Part shown: one piece after another, positions 9,526 to 18,782 of the stretch | How the letters are laid out: each line of letters opens with the position of its first letter | How positions within the stretch are numbered: position 1 is the first letter of the stretch | Assembly: GCF_900104575.1 (NCBI RefSeq) | Contig: NZ_LT629731.1 | Coordinates: 2,739,805-2,803,804, forward strand | Source of the DNA: Bacillus tuaregi | GTDB taxonomy: Bacteria; Bacillota; Bacilli; Bacillales; Cytobacillaceae | DNA: 64,000 nt | Reading direction: 5' to 3' | Notes under the pieces: generated by a model | What the model was told of the DNA's origin: nothing | Seen by the model: only the letters and a program-made list of their open reading frames with translations | Database searches by the model: none | Made by a program: the position numbers and the translations under genes

Positions 9526-9551
9526 GGGTTAAAAGGGAGACCCTTTAACCC
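9526..9551 (-). other. Intergenic hairpin between flgE and swrD
   Basis: The plus strand reads GGGTTAAAAGGG-AGA-CCCTTTAACCC, a 3-nt loop with arms that pair fully apart from one bulged A. It lacks a following U-tract in the direction of transcription, so it is not a standard terminator. On the transcript it lies between a GGGAGGG ribosome-site-like sequence (about 9555-9562) and the swrD GTG. It may bring the two closer together or act as an mRNA processing or stability element. Confidence 0.7.
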
Positions 9552-9566
9552 TTTCCCTCCCTTAAA

Positions 9567-10478
9567 TTAGCGTTTTAGGTTGACTAATTCCTGCAGTATT
9601 TCATCTGATGTCGTTATAATTCTTGTATTCGCCTGAAAACCACGCTGCGCCACAATCATATCGGTAAATTCTTCTGAAAGATCGACGTTTGACATTTCAA
9701 GAGCACCTGAAACAAGTGTTCCTGCTCCTGTCTTTCCACCTGGCACTCCAATTGAAGGTTTACCTGCGTTTGAAGATCTTTGAAAGTTATTAGATCCTAC
9801 TTTTTCTAATCCACCATTGTTAGAAAATTTAGCAATAGCAATATGTCCTTTAGCTTGTAATTCTCCTGCATCATCTATATAAGTAACCGAGCCGTCGTTA
9901 CCAATACTGAAGCTCTTTGCATTAAGTGGTATTCTTATTGGTATCAGAAATTCATCAGCCACTCCAGTATCACCATCAATTTCTGAATCAGCAGAAACTC
10001 CAACTAAATACCTTCCCTCTGCGTTAACAATTGCGCCGGTAGAATCTAAATAAAAATTACCTGCACGTGTATATGTTTCTTCTGTGAGATCGTCTTCGGC
10101 TACTATTGTATCCTCTATATCTTCTATATTTTCTGTATCAATAGGTTCATACGATCTTGCAAGGATAAAGTACCCATCACCTGAAATAGCCAAATCCAAT
10201 GTTCTTGCCGTCGTTTGCAAGCTTCCTTGTGTATCAATTGTATCGATAGTTGACAGCTGTGAACCAAGACCGACCTGCTTAGGATTTACCCCACCAAGTC
10301 CTGTATCACCAGACGGTGCACTCGCACCAGAAATGCTTTGGCTCACCAAATCTTGAAATGTTACACGGCCTTTTTTAAAGCCATAAGTATTGACATTAGA
10401 AATATTATTTCCAATTACGTCTAATTTTGTTTGAAAGTTTTTCATTCCACTGATTCCGGAATACATTGACCTTAGCAT
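9567..10478 (-). CDS. flgE: Flagellar hook protein FlgE (often annotated FlgG in Bacillus)
   Basis: This protein polymerises into the hook. The 303-residue product has the rod/hook N-terminal motif (SGISGMKNFQTKLDVIGNNI then SNVNTYGFKKGRVTFQDL) and the matching C-terminal helix (FTDMIVAQRGFQANTRIITT, ending EILQELVNLKR), both of which form the D0 coiled coil. Compared with the B. subtilis hook protein (264 aa) it is longer, mainly by an acidic stretch around residues 108-132 (EPIDTENIEDIEDTIVAEDD). The ATG at 10476-10478 has better spacing from AAGGGAG than the ATG two codons upstream. The gene sits after flgD and the TIGR02530 protein. Confidence 0.92.
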   Translation of the reverse strand: MLRSMYSGISGMKNFQTKLDVIGNNISNVNTYGFKKGRVTFQDLVSQSISGASAPSGDTGLGGVNPKQVGLGSQLSTIDTIDTQGSLQTTARTLDLAISGDGYFILARSYEPIDTENIEDIEDTIVAEDDLTEETYTRAGNFYLDSTGAIVNAEGRYLVGVSADSEIDGDTGVADEFLIPIRIPLNAKSFSIGNDGSVTYIDDAGELQAKGHIAIAKFSNNGGLEKVGSNNFQRSSNAGKPSIGVPGGKTGAGTLVSGALEMSNVDLSEEFTDMIVAQRGFQANTRIITTSDEILQELVNLKR

Positions 10479-10557
10479 GTTCATTACTCCCTTCAGATAT
10501 AAGCTACGTCAGTCAGTCAGCAGCTTTTAAGGCCTCCATCATGGTCCAGCCCCATCA

Positions 10558-10938
10558 TTAATCCAATAGTATCGTTCCATTAATATTCGTAAAAATTTGT
10601 GTTGAAGCTTCCTCACGGTTCATAGCCGTAATTACTGTATTATTTTTGGCACTGACAATTAAGGCAGCATCTTCTAGCAGTACAAGTGACTCCTTTACTC
10701 CCATACTTTTAGCTTGTTTTACTCTCTCATCAATTTGCTCCCAGCGAGCCTCATTAATTGAGATTCCTCTTTGCTCTAATCGTTGTTGAGCATGCTTGGA
10801 AATGGTTAATCTATCTTGGGTAGTCTTTAAGGCCATATTAAGCTCTGCTGCAAAGGATGTTCCTTGCTGCCTGCTACTTTGTGTATTATTCACATTCCCT
10901 TGAATAAATGGTTGTGTCAACGGTCTGAATACGCGCAT
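10558..10938 (-). CDS. Flagellar operon protein, TIGR02530 family
   Basis: This is a small conserved protein found between flgD and the hook gene in many Firmicutes flagellar operons; its exact role is not established. The 126-residue product has the diagnostic core ISKHAQQRLEQRGISIN, followed by a segment SLVLLEDAALIVSAKNNTVI and TAMNREEASTQIFTNINGTI, and a disordered N-terminal third. No membrane segment or signal peptide is seen. A gap of about 80 nt separates it from flgE and contains no convincing gene. Confidence 0.85.
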   Translation of the reverse strand: MRVFRPLTQPFIQGNVNNTQSSRQQGTSFAAELNMALKTTQDRLTISKHAQQRLEQRGISINEARWEQIDERVKQAKSMGVKESLVLLEDAALIVSAKNNTVITAMNREEASTQIFTNINGTILLD

Positions 10939-10951
10939 GAATACCTCCCCT

Positions 10952-11587
10952 TTATTCGATTTTAATCATTTGTGAAGCTGAAATCTCAGTGTTATTTGCA
11001 TCATTTAATTGAAAGGAGGTATTTCCATTTCTAAAGGATACAGATTGAATGATGGCAGAAACTTCCTCCTCTGTCTCATTAACATACGTTACTTTTTTCC
11101 CAATCATCATACTGGCTTGAATCATATTTGACTCTGTTGCAGATTCATTAACTTGTGAAATATTGGCAGGTTCAAGGACTGTACCATCGTCAAGAATAAA
11201 TAGGACATTATCATTCTTATATTGAATACTAGAAACTTTCCCTGACCCTTCGATTAATTCTGTTGTACCATCCTCTAATTCAATAAGCCTATGCCAATTT
11301 ATCTCTTTGCCAACAAATTGATTGTAAGAAATCAAAAGATTTTGTTGCTGTTGTACGATAAACCTTTCGAGTGTGCTATTCATATTAGTCATTTGTTCTA
11401 ACGATGAAAATTGTGCCATTTGGGCAATAAACTCTGTATCCTGTACAGGATTTGTAGGATCCTGATTTTGCAGCTGTGTAAGCAGTAATTTCAAAAAATC
11501 ATCTTTTCCTAGCTCGGAAGATCCTGTTTTCCTCTCTGCCTTCTGGTAATTGGAAAGCCATAAGTTCGCATCAATGGTATTCGCCAT
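10952..11587 (-). CDS. flgD: FlgD, flagellar hook capping/assembly protein
   Basis: FlgD caps the growing hook so that hook subunits can polymerise. The 211-residue product has the conserved N-terminal export and capping region ([20 protein letters not shown], then [14 protein letters not shown]), followed by a C-terminal extension of beta-rich character ([17 protein letters not shown] and similar). The B. subtilis protein (about 140 aa) lacks most of this extension. I chose ATG at 11585-11587, which lies 8 nt after GGGGG; another ATG two codons upstream is too close to it. Confidence 0.94.
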   Translation of the reverse strand: MANTIDANLWLSNYQKAERKTGSSELGKDDFLKLLLTQLQNQDPTNPVQDTEFIAQMAQFSSLEQMTNMNSTLERFIVQQQQNLLISYNQFVGKEINWHRLIELEDGTTELIEGSGKVSSIQYKNDNVLFILDDGTVLEPANISQVNESATESNMIQASMMIGKKVTYVNETEEEVSAIIQSVSFRNGNTSFQLNDANNTEISASQMIKIE

Positions 11588-11599
11588 TCTCATTTCCCC

Positions 11600-12928
11600 C
11601 TAAGCTTCTACATTTAAAAGAACTTCCTCAAATGAAACGGTAGAATGCTGGTTTCCTGACTCTGTCTTCTCTTCCTGCTCATTAGTCTGCTGTTGTCCTT
11701 GTTCTTGATGCTGATCTCTAGTCAAGTATCTGTCCTGTTGAAATTGCTGGGCAATTTCAATTTTTTCAACTTGTAGATTTTGACTCTGAAAAGCCTGCTT
11801 AAGACCTTGAAGCTGTGATTCTAATAGTTCCTTTGCATTTGCAGTTGTGGTTAAAATCTTGGCTGTTAGCACAGCATTCTGCTGTGTTAACTCAATACGT
11901 AACGAGCCGAGATGCTCTGGATATAGCTTAATAAATAACTTTTGGTTTCCATCCCGCATGTGAAATGAACTTTTTGCTAGGATAGCTTCAAACTGCCTAA
12001 TAAGCTGATCTTTAGTGACAAGCTGATTGGCTTGTCCTTGAAGCAAGACAAGCTGATCCTGCTTAGCAGGGAAGGTAAAGGATTGAATCTGACCGATTGT
12101 TGTTGTCCTTTTGGATAAGCGTTCTTCATTCTGAAAAACCTGTACCTGATTGATTCCAGACCATTCATTTCTTATTGCGCCTTTAGGATTAATCGCTTGA
12201 TTTACGTCTTTAACAAGCGGGGTAAAGACTTTATCTAATATTTCTGCTTTGCTAATCGAATTTTTCCCGCTACTAATTAACTCTAATTTCTCAACGGTCC
12301 TTTGCAAAAGATTTTTCAGCTCGATATAATCCTCACTTGAAGGGTTATCTTGTAAGGATAATTCAAAAAGCTTTAAAGCCTTAGCTAATTGAAGCCCTTG
12401 TTGATCCATGTTGATTGATAAGCTTTCACCATTTAAGTCGGGCAGCAGGTGAACAAATACTGCCAAAGCTTCATGTAAATCCATGCTTGGGAGCTTCTCT
12501 CTGAAATCTGTAAATTCCTCATCTAGAAAGGAAGGTGCTATAACCATTTCGTCTGCAGTAGCTTCCTGTAACACAGATTGAATGGCTGCTTGTACATCTT
12601 TTACATTGATGTTTATGATGTTTAGCAGCTCTGTAATCAAAGTAGAAAAATCTACGTTTGCTTCTGTCAGTAATCTCTCGAACAATTCTGACTCAAACTC
12701 CATTTCAGAAAAATCACCGGCTTTTAAGAATTGAACAATCTCTTTCAGCTCATTTGTCGTCAGCCCGAGAGGATTCTGATTTTCTGGCTTTTCCGTTTCC
12801 TTTGTATACGCAGGCTGGAGAAGCTCGGATAGTACTTGAGCAAATCCTTGAATCTGACTATGCTGCACCTTTTCATTCTGCAAATAAACGGTGTTTGCTT
12901 GACCAAGAGCACTTAGTTTCATGTCCAT
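11600..12928 (-). CDS. fliK: FliK, hook-length control protein
   Basis: FliK measures hook length and, by contacting FlhB, triggers the switch to filament export. The 442-residue product is weakly conserved over its N-terminal 300 residues but has the FliK C-terminal domain near residues 320-400 (LFIKLYPEHLGSLRIELTQQ, then LLESQLQGLKQAFQSQNLQ), followed by a Gln-rich tail. The start ATG at 12926-12928 follows a strong GGGAGGTGA. The gene lies between ylxF and flgD. Confidence 0.93.
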   Translation of the reverse strand: MDMKLSALGQANTVYLQNEKVQHSQIQGFAQVLSELLQPAYTKETEKPENQNPLGLTTNELKEIVQFLKAGDFSEMEFESELFERLLTEANVDFSTLITELLNIININVKDVQAAIQSVLQEATADEMVIAPSFLDEEFTDFREKLPSMDLHEALAVFVHLLPDLNGESLSINMDQQGLQLAKALKLFELSLQDNPSSEDYIELKNLLQRTVEKLELISSGKNSISKAEILDKVFTPLVKDVNQAINPKGAIRNEWSGINQVQVFQNEERLSKRTTTIGQIQSFTFPAKQDQLVLLQGQANQLVTKDQLIRQFEAILAKSSFHMRDGNQKLFIKLYPEHLGSLRIELTQQNAVLTAKILTTTANAKELLESQLQGLKQAFQSQNLQVEKIEIAQQFQQDRYLTRDQHQEQGQQQTNEQEEKTESGNQHSTVSFEEVLLNVEA

Positions 12929-12963
12929 TTTGTCACCTCCCTTCAAATGAGGTCATAACAGAA

Positions 12964-13566
12964 TTAGCGATAAGTGTTGCTATGTTTAGTCAATAAAGCC
13001 GTATATTTAGCTGCATCTTGTGCATTCATTTTTTCAAGAATGGCCGCCACGATATCGGGCTTCAAACTTGATAAGATTTTTAAGGCTTCATCGTCATTCA
13101 TTTGAACCAGGATTGGTGCTGCTTTTTTAGCTGATATCGTTTCAAAGGTATTGACAATAGCTTGAAATGACTGCTGACCTTCCTTCTGCGCCAGCATCAA
13201 ATCTTCAATTTCTGCCTGTAAATGCTCTTTTTCTTGCAGAAGTGTTTCAATTTCCTGGTCTTTGCCTTCAATCTTTGATTCAAGCTTTGCGATTGCTGCC
13301 TCACGATTTTCAATTTCTAATTCTAATTTTGTTACAGTACTTTCAGCTTCCTTAAGAGCTTGTTTAATATTTATTTCTTCCCTTGTCGGAACAAATGGAA
13401 TTTTGTCTCGATACTCGTTAGCCTTTTCGAATACGTTAATACCTGCCACAGTTAAGACAAGGACAGCAACAGTTATGGCAAATAATGTAGGAATGACAAT
13501 CACTACAAGAAACCATTGAAGTTTACTGTACTTCTTCTCTTCCTGTTCTTCCAATAACTTTTCCAT
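12964..13566 (-). CDS. ylxF: YlxF, membrane protein with MgtE N-terminal-like domain
   Basis: YlxF is a conserved flagellar operon protein of uncertain function, situated between fliJ and fliK. The 200-residue product has one membrane helix (about residues 20-45), a coiled coil rich in Glu/Lys (about 70-125) and a C-terminal MgtE_N-like helical domain (LVQMNDDEALKILSSLKPDI and AAILEKMNAQDAAKYTALLT). That architecture resembles MotE-type chaperones of MotC in alphaproteobacteria, but equivalence is only inference. The ATG at 13564-13566 has AGGTG 5 nt upstream. Confidence 0.85.
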   Translation of the reverse strand: MEKLLEEQEEKKYSKLQWFLVVIVIPTLFAITVAVLVLTVAGINVFEKANEYRDKIPFVPTREEINIKQALKEAESTVTKLELEIENREAAIAKLESKIEGKDQEIETLLQEKEHLQAEIEDLMLAQKEGQQSFQAIVNTFETISAKKAAPILVQMNDDEALKILSSLKPDIVAAILEKMNAQDAAKYTALLTKHSNTYR

Positions 13567-13574
13567 GTTCACAC

Positions 13575-14018
13575 CTAACTTCCTCGATGTACATAGTGTT
13601 GAATCGAGATATCGTCCATCTGTCTGTCCTCAACATACTTTAATTCCTCAAGGAATTCATGCAAGCCTTTTTCTTTCATTTTTTCATATTTTTTCACTTC
13701 TATATTTTTTTGCATCAGCTTTTCCTGCTGAAATAGCATGTGATTACGGGCATTTTGCACCATTTGCTGATATTGCTCAATCGATTTTTGCAGATTGACA
13801 ATAAACTGCTGATGATGTCTGATTTCCTGTACATGCAATCCGCTCACAAGCTTTATAGACTGATAGCTTTCTAAATCCTCTTTTTTTTTCAGAAGCTCAT
13901 ATAATTTTTGGGCAACTTCTTCAAATCTTTTGACTGAATCATTATAGGCGGAAAGCGCTTCGTTTTTCTCACGTTCCTTTACAGACATAATTTTCTCAAA
14001 CTTAAATCGGTAGCCCAT
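13575..14018 (-). CDS. fliJ: FliJ, flagellar export chaperone/ATPase stalk protein
   Basis: FliJ is the coiled-coil stalk of the export ATPase ring and links FliI to FlhA. The 147-residue product is nearly all heptad-like helix (from about residue 5 to 130), opening MGYRFKFEKIMSVKEREKNE, as in Bacillus FliJ. It follows fliI after 4 nt and is 8 nt from ylxF. Confidence 0.92.
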   Translation of the reverse strand: MGYRFKFEKIMSVKEREKNEALSAYNDSVKRFEEVAQKLYELLKKKEDLESYQSIKLVSGLHVQEIRHHQQFIVNLQKSIEQYQQMVQNARNHMLFQQEKLMQKNIEVKKYEKMKEKGLHEFLEELKYVEDRQMDDISIQHYVHRGS

Positions 14019-14022
14019 GAAA

Positions 14023-15336
14023 TTAATCGCCTCTTCCTATTAGTTGATATAATGCATGGATACTGTCCTGCAAGGACATTTTTTCATGGGTTCCTTGTTT
14101 TAAAAAGGAAATAATCTGTGGATAGGATTGTAGGGCTGAATCGATTTCCTTTGATGATCCCTTTTTATATGCACCAATATTGATTAAATCCTCTGCATTG
14201 TAGTAGGTACTAAGCAGTTCACGTAATCTCTCCGCAGATTTTACATGTTCCCTCTCCACGATATTATTCATCACACGGCTGACACTTTTTAACACGTTAA
14301 CAGCTGGATACTGACCTTTATTGGCTAAACTACGATCGAGTACAAAATGACCATCAAGAATTCCTCGTACCGTATCTGCTATCGGCTCATTCATATCATC
14401 GCCGTCGACAAGCACCGTATAGAATGCCGTAATAGAGCCTGATTCATTTGTACCGGTCCTTTCTAACAGCTTTGGCAGTAACGCAAAAACAGAAGGCGTG
14501 TAGCCCTTAGTTGTAGGCGGCTCTCCAATGGCTAGACCCACTTCCCGCTGTGCCATGGCAAAACGTGTGACTGAATCCATCATTAGCATGACATTCAGAC
14601 CTCGGTCACGAAAATATTCAGCAATCGCCGTAGCTGTCAGAGCTCCTTTTAAGCGCATTAAGGCAGGCTGGTCAGAGGTTGCTACAACGACAATGGAGCG
14701 CTGCAAGCCTTCCGGTCCAAGATCCTTTTCGATAAATTCACGTACCTCACGCCCCCGTTCACCAATTAAGGCAATGACATTTAAATCTGCTTTTGTATTT
14801 CTGGCAACCATTCCAAGCAGTGTACTTTTCCCAACACCGCTACCGGCAAAAATACCGACACGTTGACCATTTCCAACCGTTAGCAAACTATCAATCATTC
14901 TGACACCCACTTCAATTGGTTCAGAAATGGGTGGTCTTCTTAACGGATTGGGTGGTGACTGCTCTGTTGGTACGGTCGAGAGCCCTTTCGGTAAGGGATT
15001 CCCATCAAGCGAATTTCCTAAAGCATCAATCACACTTCCAATTAATGCCTGCCCTACTTTAATCTCCAGTGGCTTCAAGGTTGCTTCGACAAGGCTGCCG
15101 GGTGAAATATCACTAACGGTCGTATAAGGCATTAGAATCACATTCTCTCCTTTAAAACCAACTACCTCAGCTTGAATCACTTTCCTTCGATGACGAACAT
15201 GTATAAGACATAGATCGCCAATCGAGCTTTCCGGTCCTTGTGATTCAATCATCAGACCAACCACCTGCTTAACCCTTCCATAGCGCTTGTAACAATCAAG
15301 TTGATTGAGTTTTCCTGCAAGCTCAGAGGCTTTCAT
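14023..15336 (-). CDS. fliI: FliI, flagellum-specific export ATPase
   Basis: FliI is the hexameric F1-like ATPase that energises substrate delivery to the export gate. The 437-residue product shows Walker A AGSGVGKS near residues 164-171, the catalytic region ALIGERGREVREFIEKDLG, and Walker B LNVMLMMDSVTRFAMAQREV. I chose ATG at 15334-15336, which is 8 nt after GGAGAG; ATG and GTG codons at 15342 and 15345 overlap that site. It overlaps the end of fliH by 14 nt. Confidence 0.97.
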   Translation of the reverse strand: MKASELAGKLNQLDCYKRYGRVKQVVGLMIESQGPESSIGDLCLIHVRHRRKVIQAEVVGFKGENVILMPYTTVSDISPGSLVEATLKPLEIKVGQALIGSVIDALGNSLDGNPLPKGLSTVPTEQSPPNPLRRPPISEPIEVGVRMIDSLLTVGNGQRVGIFAGSGVGKSTLLGMVARNTKADLNVIALIGERGREVREFIEKDLGPEGLQRSIVVVATSDQPALMRLKGALTATAIAEYFRDRGLNVMLMMDSVTRFAMAQREVGLAIGEPPTTKGYTPSVFALLPKLLERTGTNESGSITAFYTVLVDGDDMNEPIADTVRGILDGHFVLDRSLANKGQYPAVNVLKSVSRVMNNIVEREHVKSAERLRELLSTYYNAEDLINIGAYKKGSSKEIDSALQSYPQIISFLKQGTHEKMSLQDSIHALYQLIGRGD

Positions 15337-16099
15337 GTCCATCACTCTCCAGCAGCTCTGCCAGCTTTCTTTTTATTTCCAACAGCTGTGTATCAACACC
15401 TGCATCAATACGGCCATATGGTGATTCAAGCAAACAACTGCCTTCTGCTAAATCACTATCAGGATAAATAATAAGATTTGTACGATGCGGAAAAATTGCC
15501 TGTAGTTCATCTTTTTTCGAAATGAGATATTCGTAGTTCATAGGATGGACATGAATTTCAACATCCTGAAATTCTTTTACTTCACGAATGGCTTTTTTCA
15601 CCAACGAAACAAAATAATCCTGATTTCCTTTGATTTCTTTATTCACTATTTTTTCAGCGACGGAGACGGCTAAAGCTAAAATGGTCTGCTCTGATGCATC
15701 TAAATAGGCATGATATTCCTTTTTAGCCGATGAAACGATTTGCTCGGCATGATGTAATTTTTCTTGACAGGCTGAATAACCATCAGCCTGTCCTTGCTCC
15801 CAGCCAGCACGATACCCTTCTTCTCTTGCTTGATTAGTTAATAGGTCTCTCTCCACTTCCCATGCTTCCCGTTCCTTTTGAACCTGGGCTAAAAGCGCCT
15901 CTGATGCTAGCTTTGCCTCGTCCTTAATCCTATCAGCTTCGTGCAATGCCTCTTCCATTACTTGTTCAGAGGCTCTTGTTACGGATTCAGCTTTTGCAGA
16001 AAAATCCTCATTTACTTCAGGTAGATTAAACGATTTAATCGAAATGACTTTTTTATCAGCTGCACGTTCCGGCCATTGTGATTTAATGAGCCTAGACAA
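15323..16099 (-). CDS. fliH: FliH, regulator of the flagellar export ATPase
   Basis: FliH binds FliI and docks it to the export apparatus and C-ring. The 258-residue product opens MSRLIKSQ, has a long helical, Ala/Glu-rich middle (about 40-120) and the C-terminal FliH domain (VSVAEKIVNKEIKGNQDYFV, then DSDLAEGSCLLESPYGRIDA). I prefer TTG at 16097-16099: GGAGGTGAT is about 8 nt upstream and the resulting N-terminus is family-like. ATG at 16108 and GTG at 16111 or 16117 are alternatives. It overlaps fliG by 8 nt. Confidence 0.92.
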   Translation of the reverse strand: MSRLIKSQWPERAADKKVISIKSFNLPEVNEDFSAKAESVTRASEQVMEEALHEADRIKDEAKLASEALLAQVQKEREAWEVERDLLTNQAREEGYRAGWEQGQADGYSACQEKLHHAEQIVSSAKKEYHAYLDASEQTILALAVSVAEKIVNKEIKGNQDYFVSLVKKAIREVKEFQDVEIHVHPMNYEYLISKKDELQAIFPHRTNLIIYPDSDLAEGSCLLESPYGRIDAGVDTQLLEIKRKLAELLESDGHESL

Positions 16100-17108
16100 T
16101 GATATCATCACCTCCACCGCGGGCTATGACAATTTCTCCTGCATCCTCCAGCCTGCGGATAATGGCAACAATCCTTGACTGTGCCTCTTCTACGTCCCTT
16201 AACCGAACAGGGCCAAGATATTCCATTTCCTCCTTGAAGGTATCAACCATTCTTGTTGACATATTCCTAAAGACGGTTTGCTTCACTTCATCACTAGAAA
16301 CCTTCAATGACAGTAATAGATCTTCATTTTCACAATCCCGAATAATCCGCTGGATGGAACGATTATCCAATGTAACGATATCCTCAAATACAAACATTCT
16401 CTTTTTAATTTCCTCCGCAAGCTCAGGATCCTGAATTTCAAGCGCATCAAGAATTGTTCTCTCAGTTGTTCTATCAACACCGTTCAATACTTCTACAACT
16501 GCCTCTATTCCGCCTGTTTGCGTATAATCCTGGGTAACTGTAGTCGATAACTTACGCTCTAATATCTGTTCAATCTCGTTGATAATTTCCGGAGATGTAC
16601 TGTCCATTACCGCAATTCTTTTCGCAATATCCGCCTGCATTTCTTGCGGAAGCTCCGATAATATTTGACCTGCCTGCTGTGCATCTAAATATGACAGTAT
16701 TAAAGCAATAGTCTGCGGATGTTCATTTTGAATGAAATTAAAGATTTGAGCCGGATCTGCTTTTCTGGCAAAGTCAAACGGACGCACCTGTAAGGACGAG
16801 GTAAGCCGGTTTAGGATAACCGTTGCTTGTTCTTCCCCTAAAGCCTTTTCAAGAACCGTTTTGGCATAACCAATCCCGCCCTGAGCAATATAATCCTGGG
16901 CAAGAGCAATTTGATGGAACTCTTCCACAACTTCTTCTTTAGACTGGCTGTCAACCTTTTTTACCCCAGATATTTCTAAGGTTAATTTTTCAATTTCTTC
17001 TTCACTTAAATGTTTATAGACAGAAGCAGAAACATCCGGACCTAGAGAAATCAGAAGAATGGCCGCCTTTTGTTTTCCACTTAAGTCCTTTTGTTCTTTT
17101 CTTGCCAT
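16092..17108 (-). CDS. fliG: FliG, flagellar motor switch protein
   Basis: FliG joins the MS-ring to the C-ring and carries the charged torque helix that interacts with MotA. The 338-residue product contains the N-terminal FliF-binding domain (LSGKQKAAILLISLGPDVSA), the EHPQTIAL motif of the middle domain (residues about 125-132) and the C-terminal torque domain (VTLDNRSIQRIIRDCENEDL, then MSTRMVDTFKEEMEYLGPVR). Length matches B. subtilis FliG. Confidence 0.98.
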   Translation of the reverse strand: MARKEQKDLSGKQKAAILLISLGPDVSASVYKHLSEEEIEKLTLEISGVKKVDSQSKEEVVEEFHQIALAQDYIAQGGIGYAKTVLEKALGEEQATVILNRLTSSLQVRPFDFARKADPAQIFNFIQNEHPQTIALILSYLDAQQAGQILSELPQEMQADIAKRIAVMDSTSPEIINEIEQILERKLSTTVTQDYTQTGGIEAVVEVLNGVDRTTERTILDALEIQDPELAEEIKKRMFVFEDIVTLDNRSIQRIIRDCENEDLLLSLKVSSDEVKQTVFRNMSTRMVDTFKEEMEYLGPVRLRDVEEAQSRIVAIIRRLEDAGEIVIARGGGDDIIV

Positions 17109-17123
17109 CTTTATTCACTTCCT

Positions 17124-18713
17124 TTAGTCCTCAGCAATCCATGAGCGCAAGAGCTTTGCAAACTCCTCAGGCTTTTCCTTTGCCATTTTTTCAAGCTGCT
17201 TCCTGCGGAGACTGCTTTCTGTTTCATGGCTTTCATTAACATCCGGAACTTCAACAGGCTGGATGAAATCGATAACCTCATCCGCTTCTACCTCCTCGTT
17301 CCGCTGTCTACGGGCTTTCATAAACAGGAATACAAGCAAACCAATCACGACAATAAGTACTCCTCCAACTGCATACACCCACCAAGGAATTGAGGATTCT
17401 TTGCCTTCAACAAATGTCACCTTACCTGCAAATGGCTGAACAGATACGGATATTTTTTGATTAATCTCTTCATCTGTTAGCTCAGGGTTTTGATTCTTAT
17501 CAATGGAGGTTCTTACTATGGTTGCCAGCATATTTTTAATGTCCTCGACCCGTTCCTCTGATAATGAATCCAGATTGTCTGCTTCAGGAGGCTCTACCAT
17601 AACTTGAATGCCAAGGTCTCTTACTTTGAAAGGACTCTCGACAATTTCTTTACGAATTCTATTAATCTCATAATTAATGGTTTCATCAACTTTTTCGTAA
17701 TCACCGTTGCCAGAACTATTTTCCGTAGCCTGGTAAGTATCACCTGTTGACTCTGCCTGCGGAACTCCCTCAGGAGCATTACCAGAACCGGTATACGCTT
17801 CAGTAATTTTTTGTGCGCTGATGGCAATCCCTTCCATGTTCTCGTCATCAACCGGCGTAACAAGATTTTCTTCACGATTTTCCTGTGTAAAATCAATGTC
17901 TGCGGTCACAGCGACAACGACTTTATCCTGCCCCATTAGAGTACCTAACATGCTTTGAACCTGTCGCTGTACATCTCGTTCAATTTCCTTTTTTACTTCC
18001 TGTTGATTAGCAAAAAGAGAACCAGAAAGATTATTTTCATTTTTTAAGTCAAAATACTCAAAGTTTTGGTTCATGATGACGATATTATCAGTAGGCAGCT
18101 TAGGAACGCTTTTTGATACTAATTGATACAATGCCGTAATTTGATTTTGTTCAAACTGATAGCCTGGCTTTGTACTTAATACAATCGAAGCTGATGCCTC
18201 ACCACTTGTTTCATTGACAAATAAACTTGTTTCAGGAAGGTTTATCATGACTTTCGCGTCATTAATCCCTTCTATCCCTTTGATTAAATTTGCCAGCTCC
18301 GTTTGCATGGCATCCAGCTTCATAACATTAAATTCATTTTCTGTTGTTCCCATCCCAGCATTTTGACTAAAAAAGGAATAATCAATACTGCCTGATTTAG
18401 GGAGACCTTCTGCAGCCAGCTCTACTTTTAATGTATCTACAATTTGATCGGGAACTTTAATCGTTTGACCCCCATCAGTTATTTCTGATTTAATCCCTCT
18501 CCCATCAAGGCTTTCTTTAATTGAACCGGTTTCAGAAGGAGTGAGATTGCTATAGAGAGGCACGAGGTTAGTCCTGGTCGTAAAATAGGTGATAATCCCG
18601 GCTGCCAATAAAATACATGCAACAGTACTGATCAATATCGTACGCTGCTTTTTCGAGCGGCTTGACCAGTACTCATTTAACGGATTGATATATTTTTGTA
18701 ACGTTTCCTTCAT
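17124..18713 (-). CDS. fliF: FliF, flagellar MS-ring protein
   Basis: FliF forms the membrane MS-ring, the base for flagellar assembly. The 529-residue product has two membrane helices (about residues 24-44 and 440-462), the extracellular ring-building domains between them (GLPKSGSIDYSFF, VMINLPETSLF), and a cytosolic C-terminus for FliG binding (ESSLRRKQLEKMAKEKPEEF then AKLLRSWIAED). The ATG at 18711-18713 follows GGGGGAG; a longer frame to 18761 is not supported. A gap of 69 nt separates it from fliE. Confidence 0.97.
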   Translation of the reverse strand: MKETLQKYINPLNEYWSSRSKKQRTILISTVACILLAAGIITYFTTRTNLVPLYSNLTPSETGSIKESLDGRGIKSEITDGGQTIKVPDQIVDTLKVELAAEGLPKSGSIDYSFFSQNAGMGTTENEFNVMKLDAMQTELANLIKGIEGINDAKVMINLPETSLFVNETSGEASASIVLSTKPGYQFEQNQITALYQLVSKSVPKLPTDNIVIMNQNFEYFDLKNENNLSGSLFANQQEVKKEIERDVQRQVQSMLGTLMGQDKVVVAVTADIDFTQENREENLVTPVDDENMEGIAISAQKITEAYTGSGNAPEGVPQAESTGDTYQATENSSGNGDYEKVDETINYEINRIRKEIVESPFKVRDLGIQVMVEPPEADNLDSLSEERVEDIKNMLATIVRTSIDKNQNPELTDEEINQKISVSVQPFAGKVTFVEGKESSIPWWVYAVGGVLIVVIGLLVFLFMKARRQRNEEVEADEVIDFIQPVEVPDVNESHETESSLRRKQLEKMAKEKPEEFAKLLRSWIAED

Positions 18714-18782
18714 GATACTCCCCCGGCTATTAAATCTAAATGGTCTGTAATAAACCGCCAAACTCGTGCAACAATATTTCTA

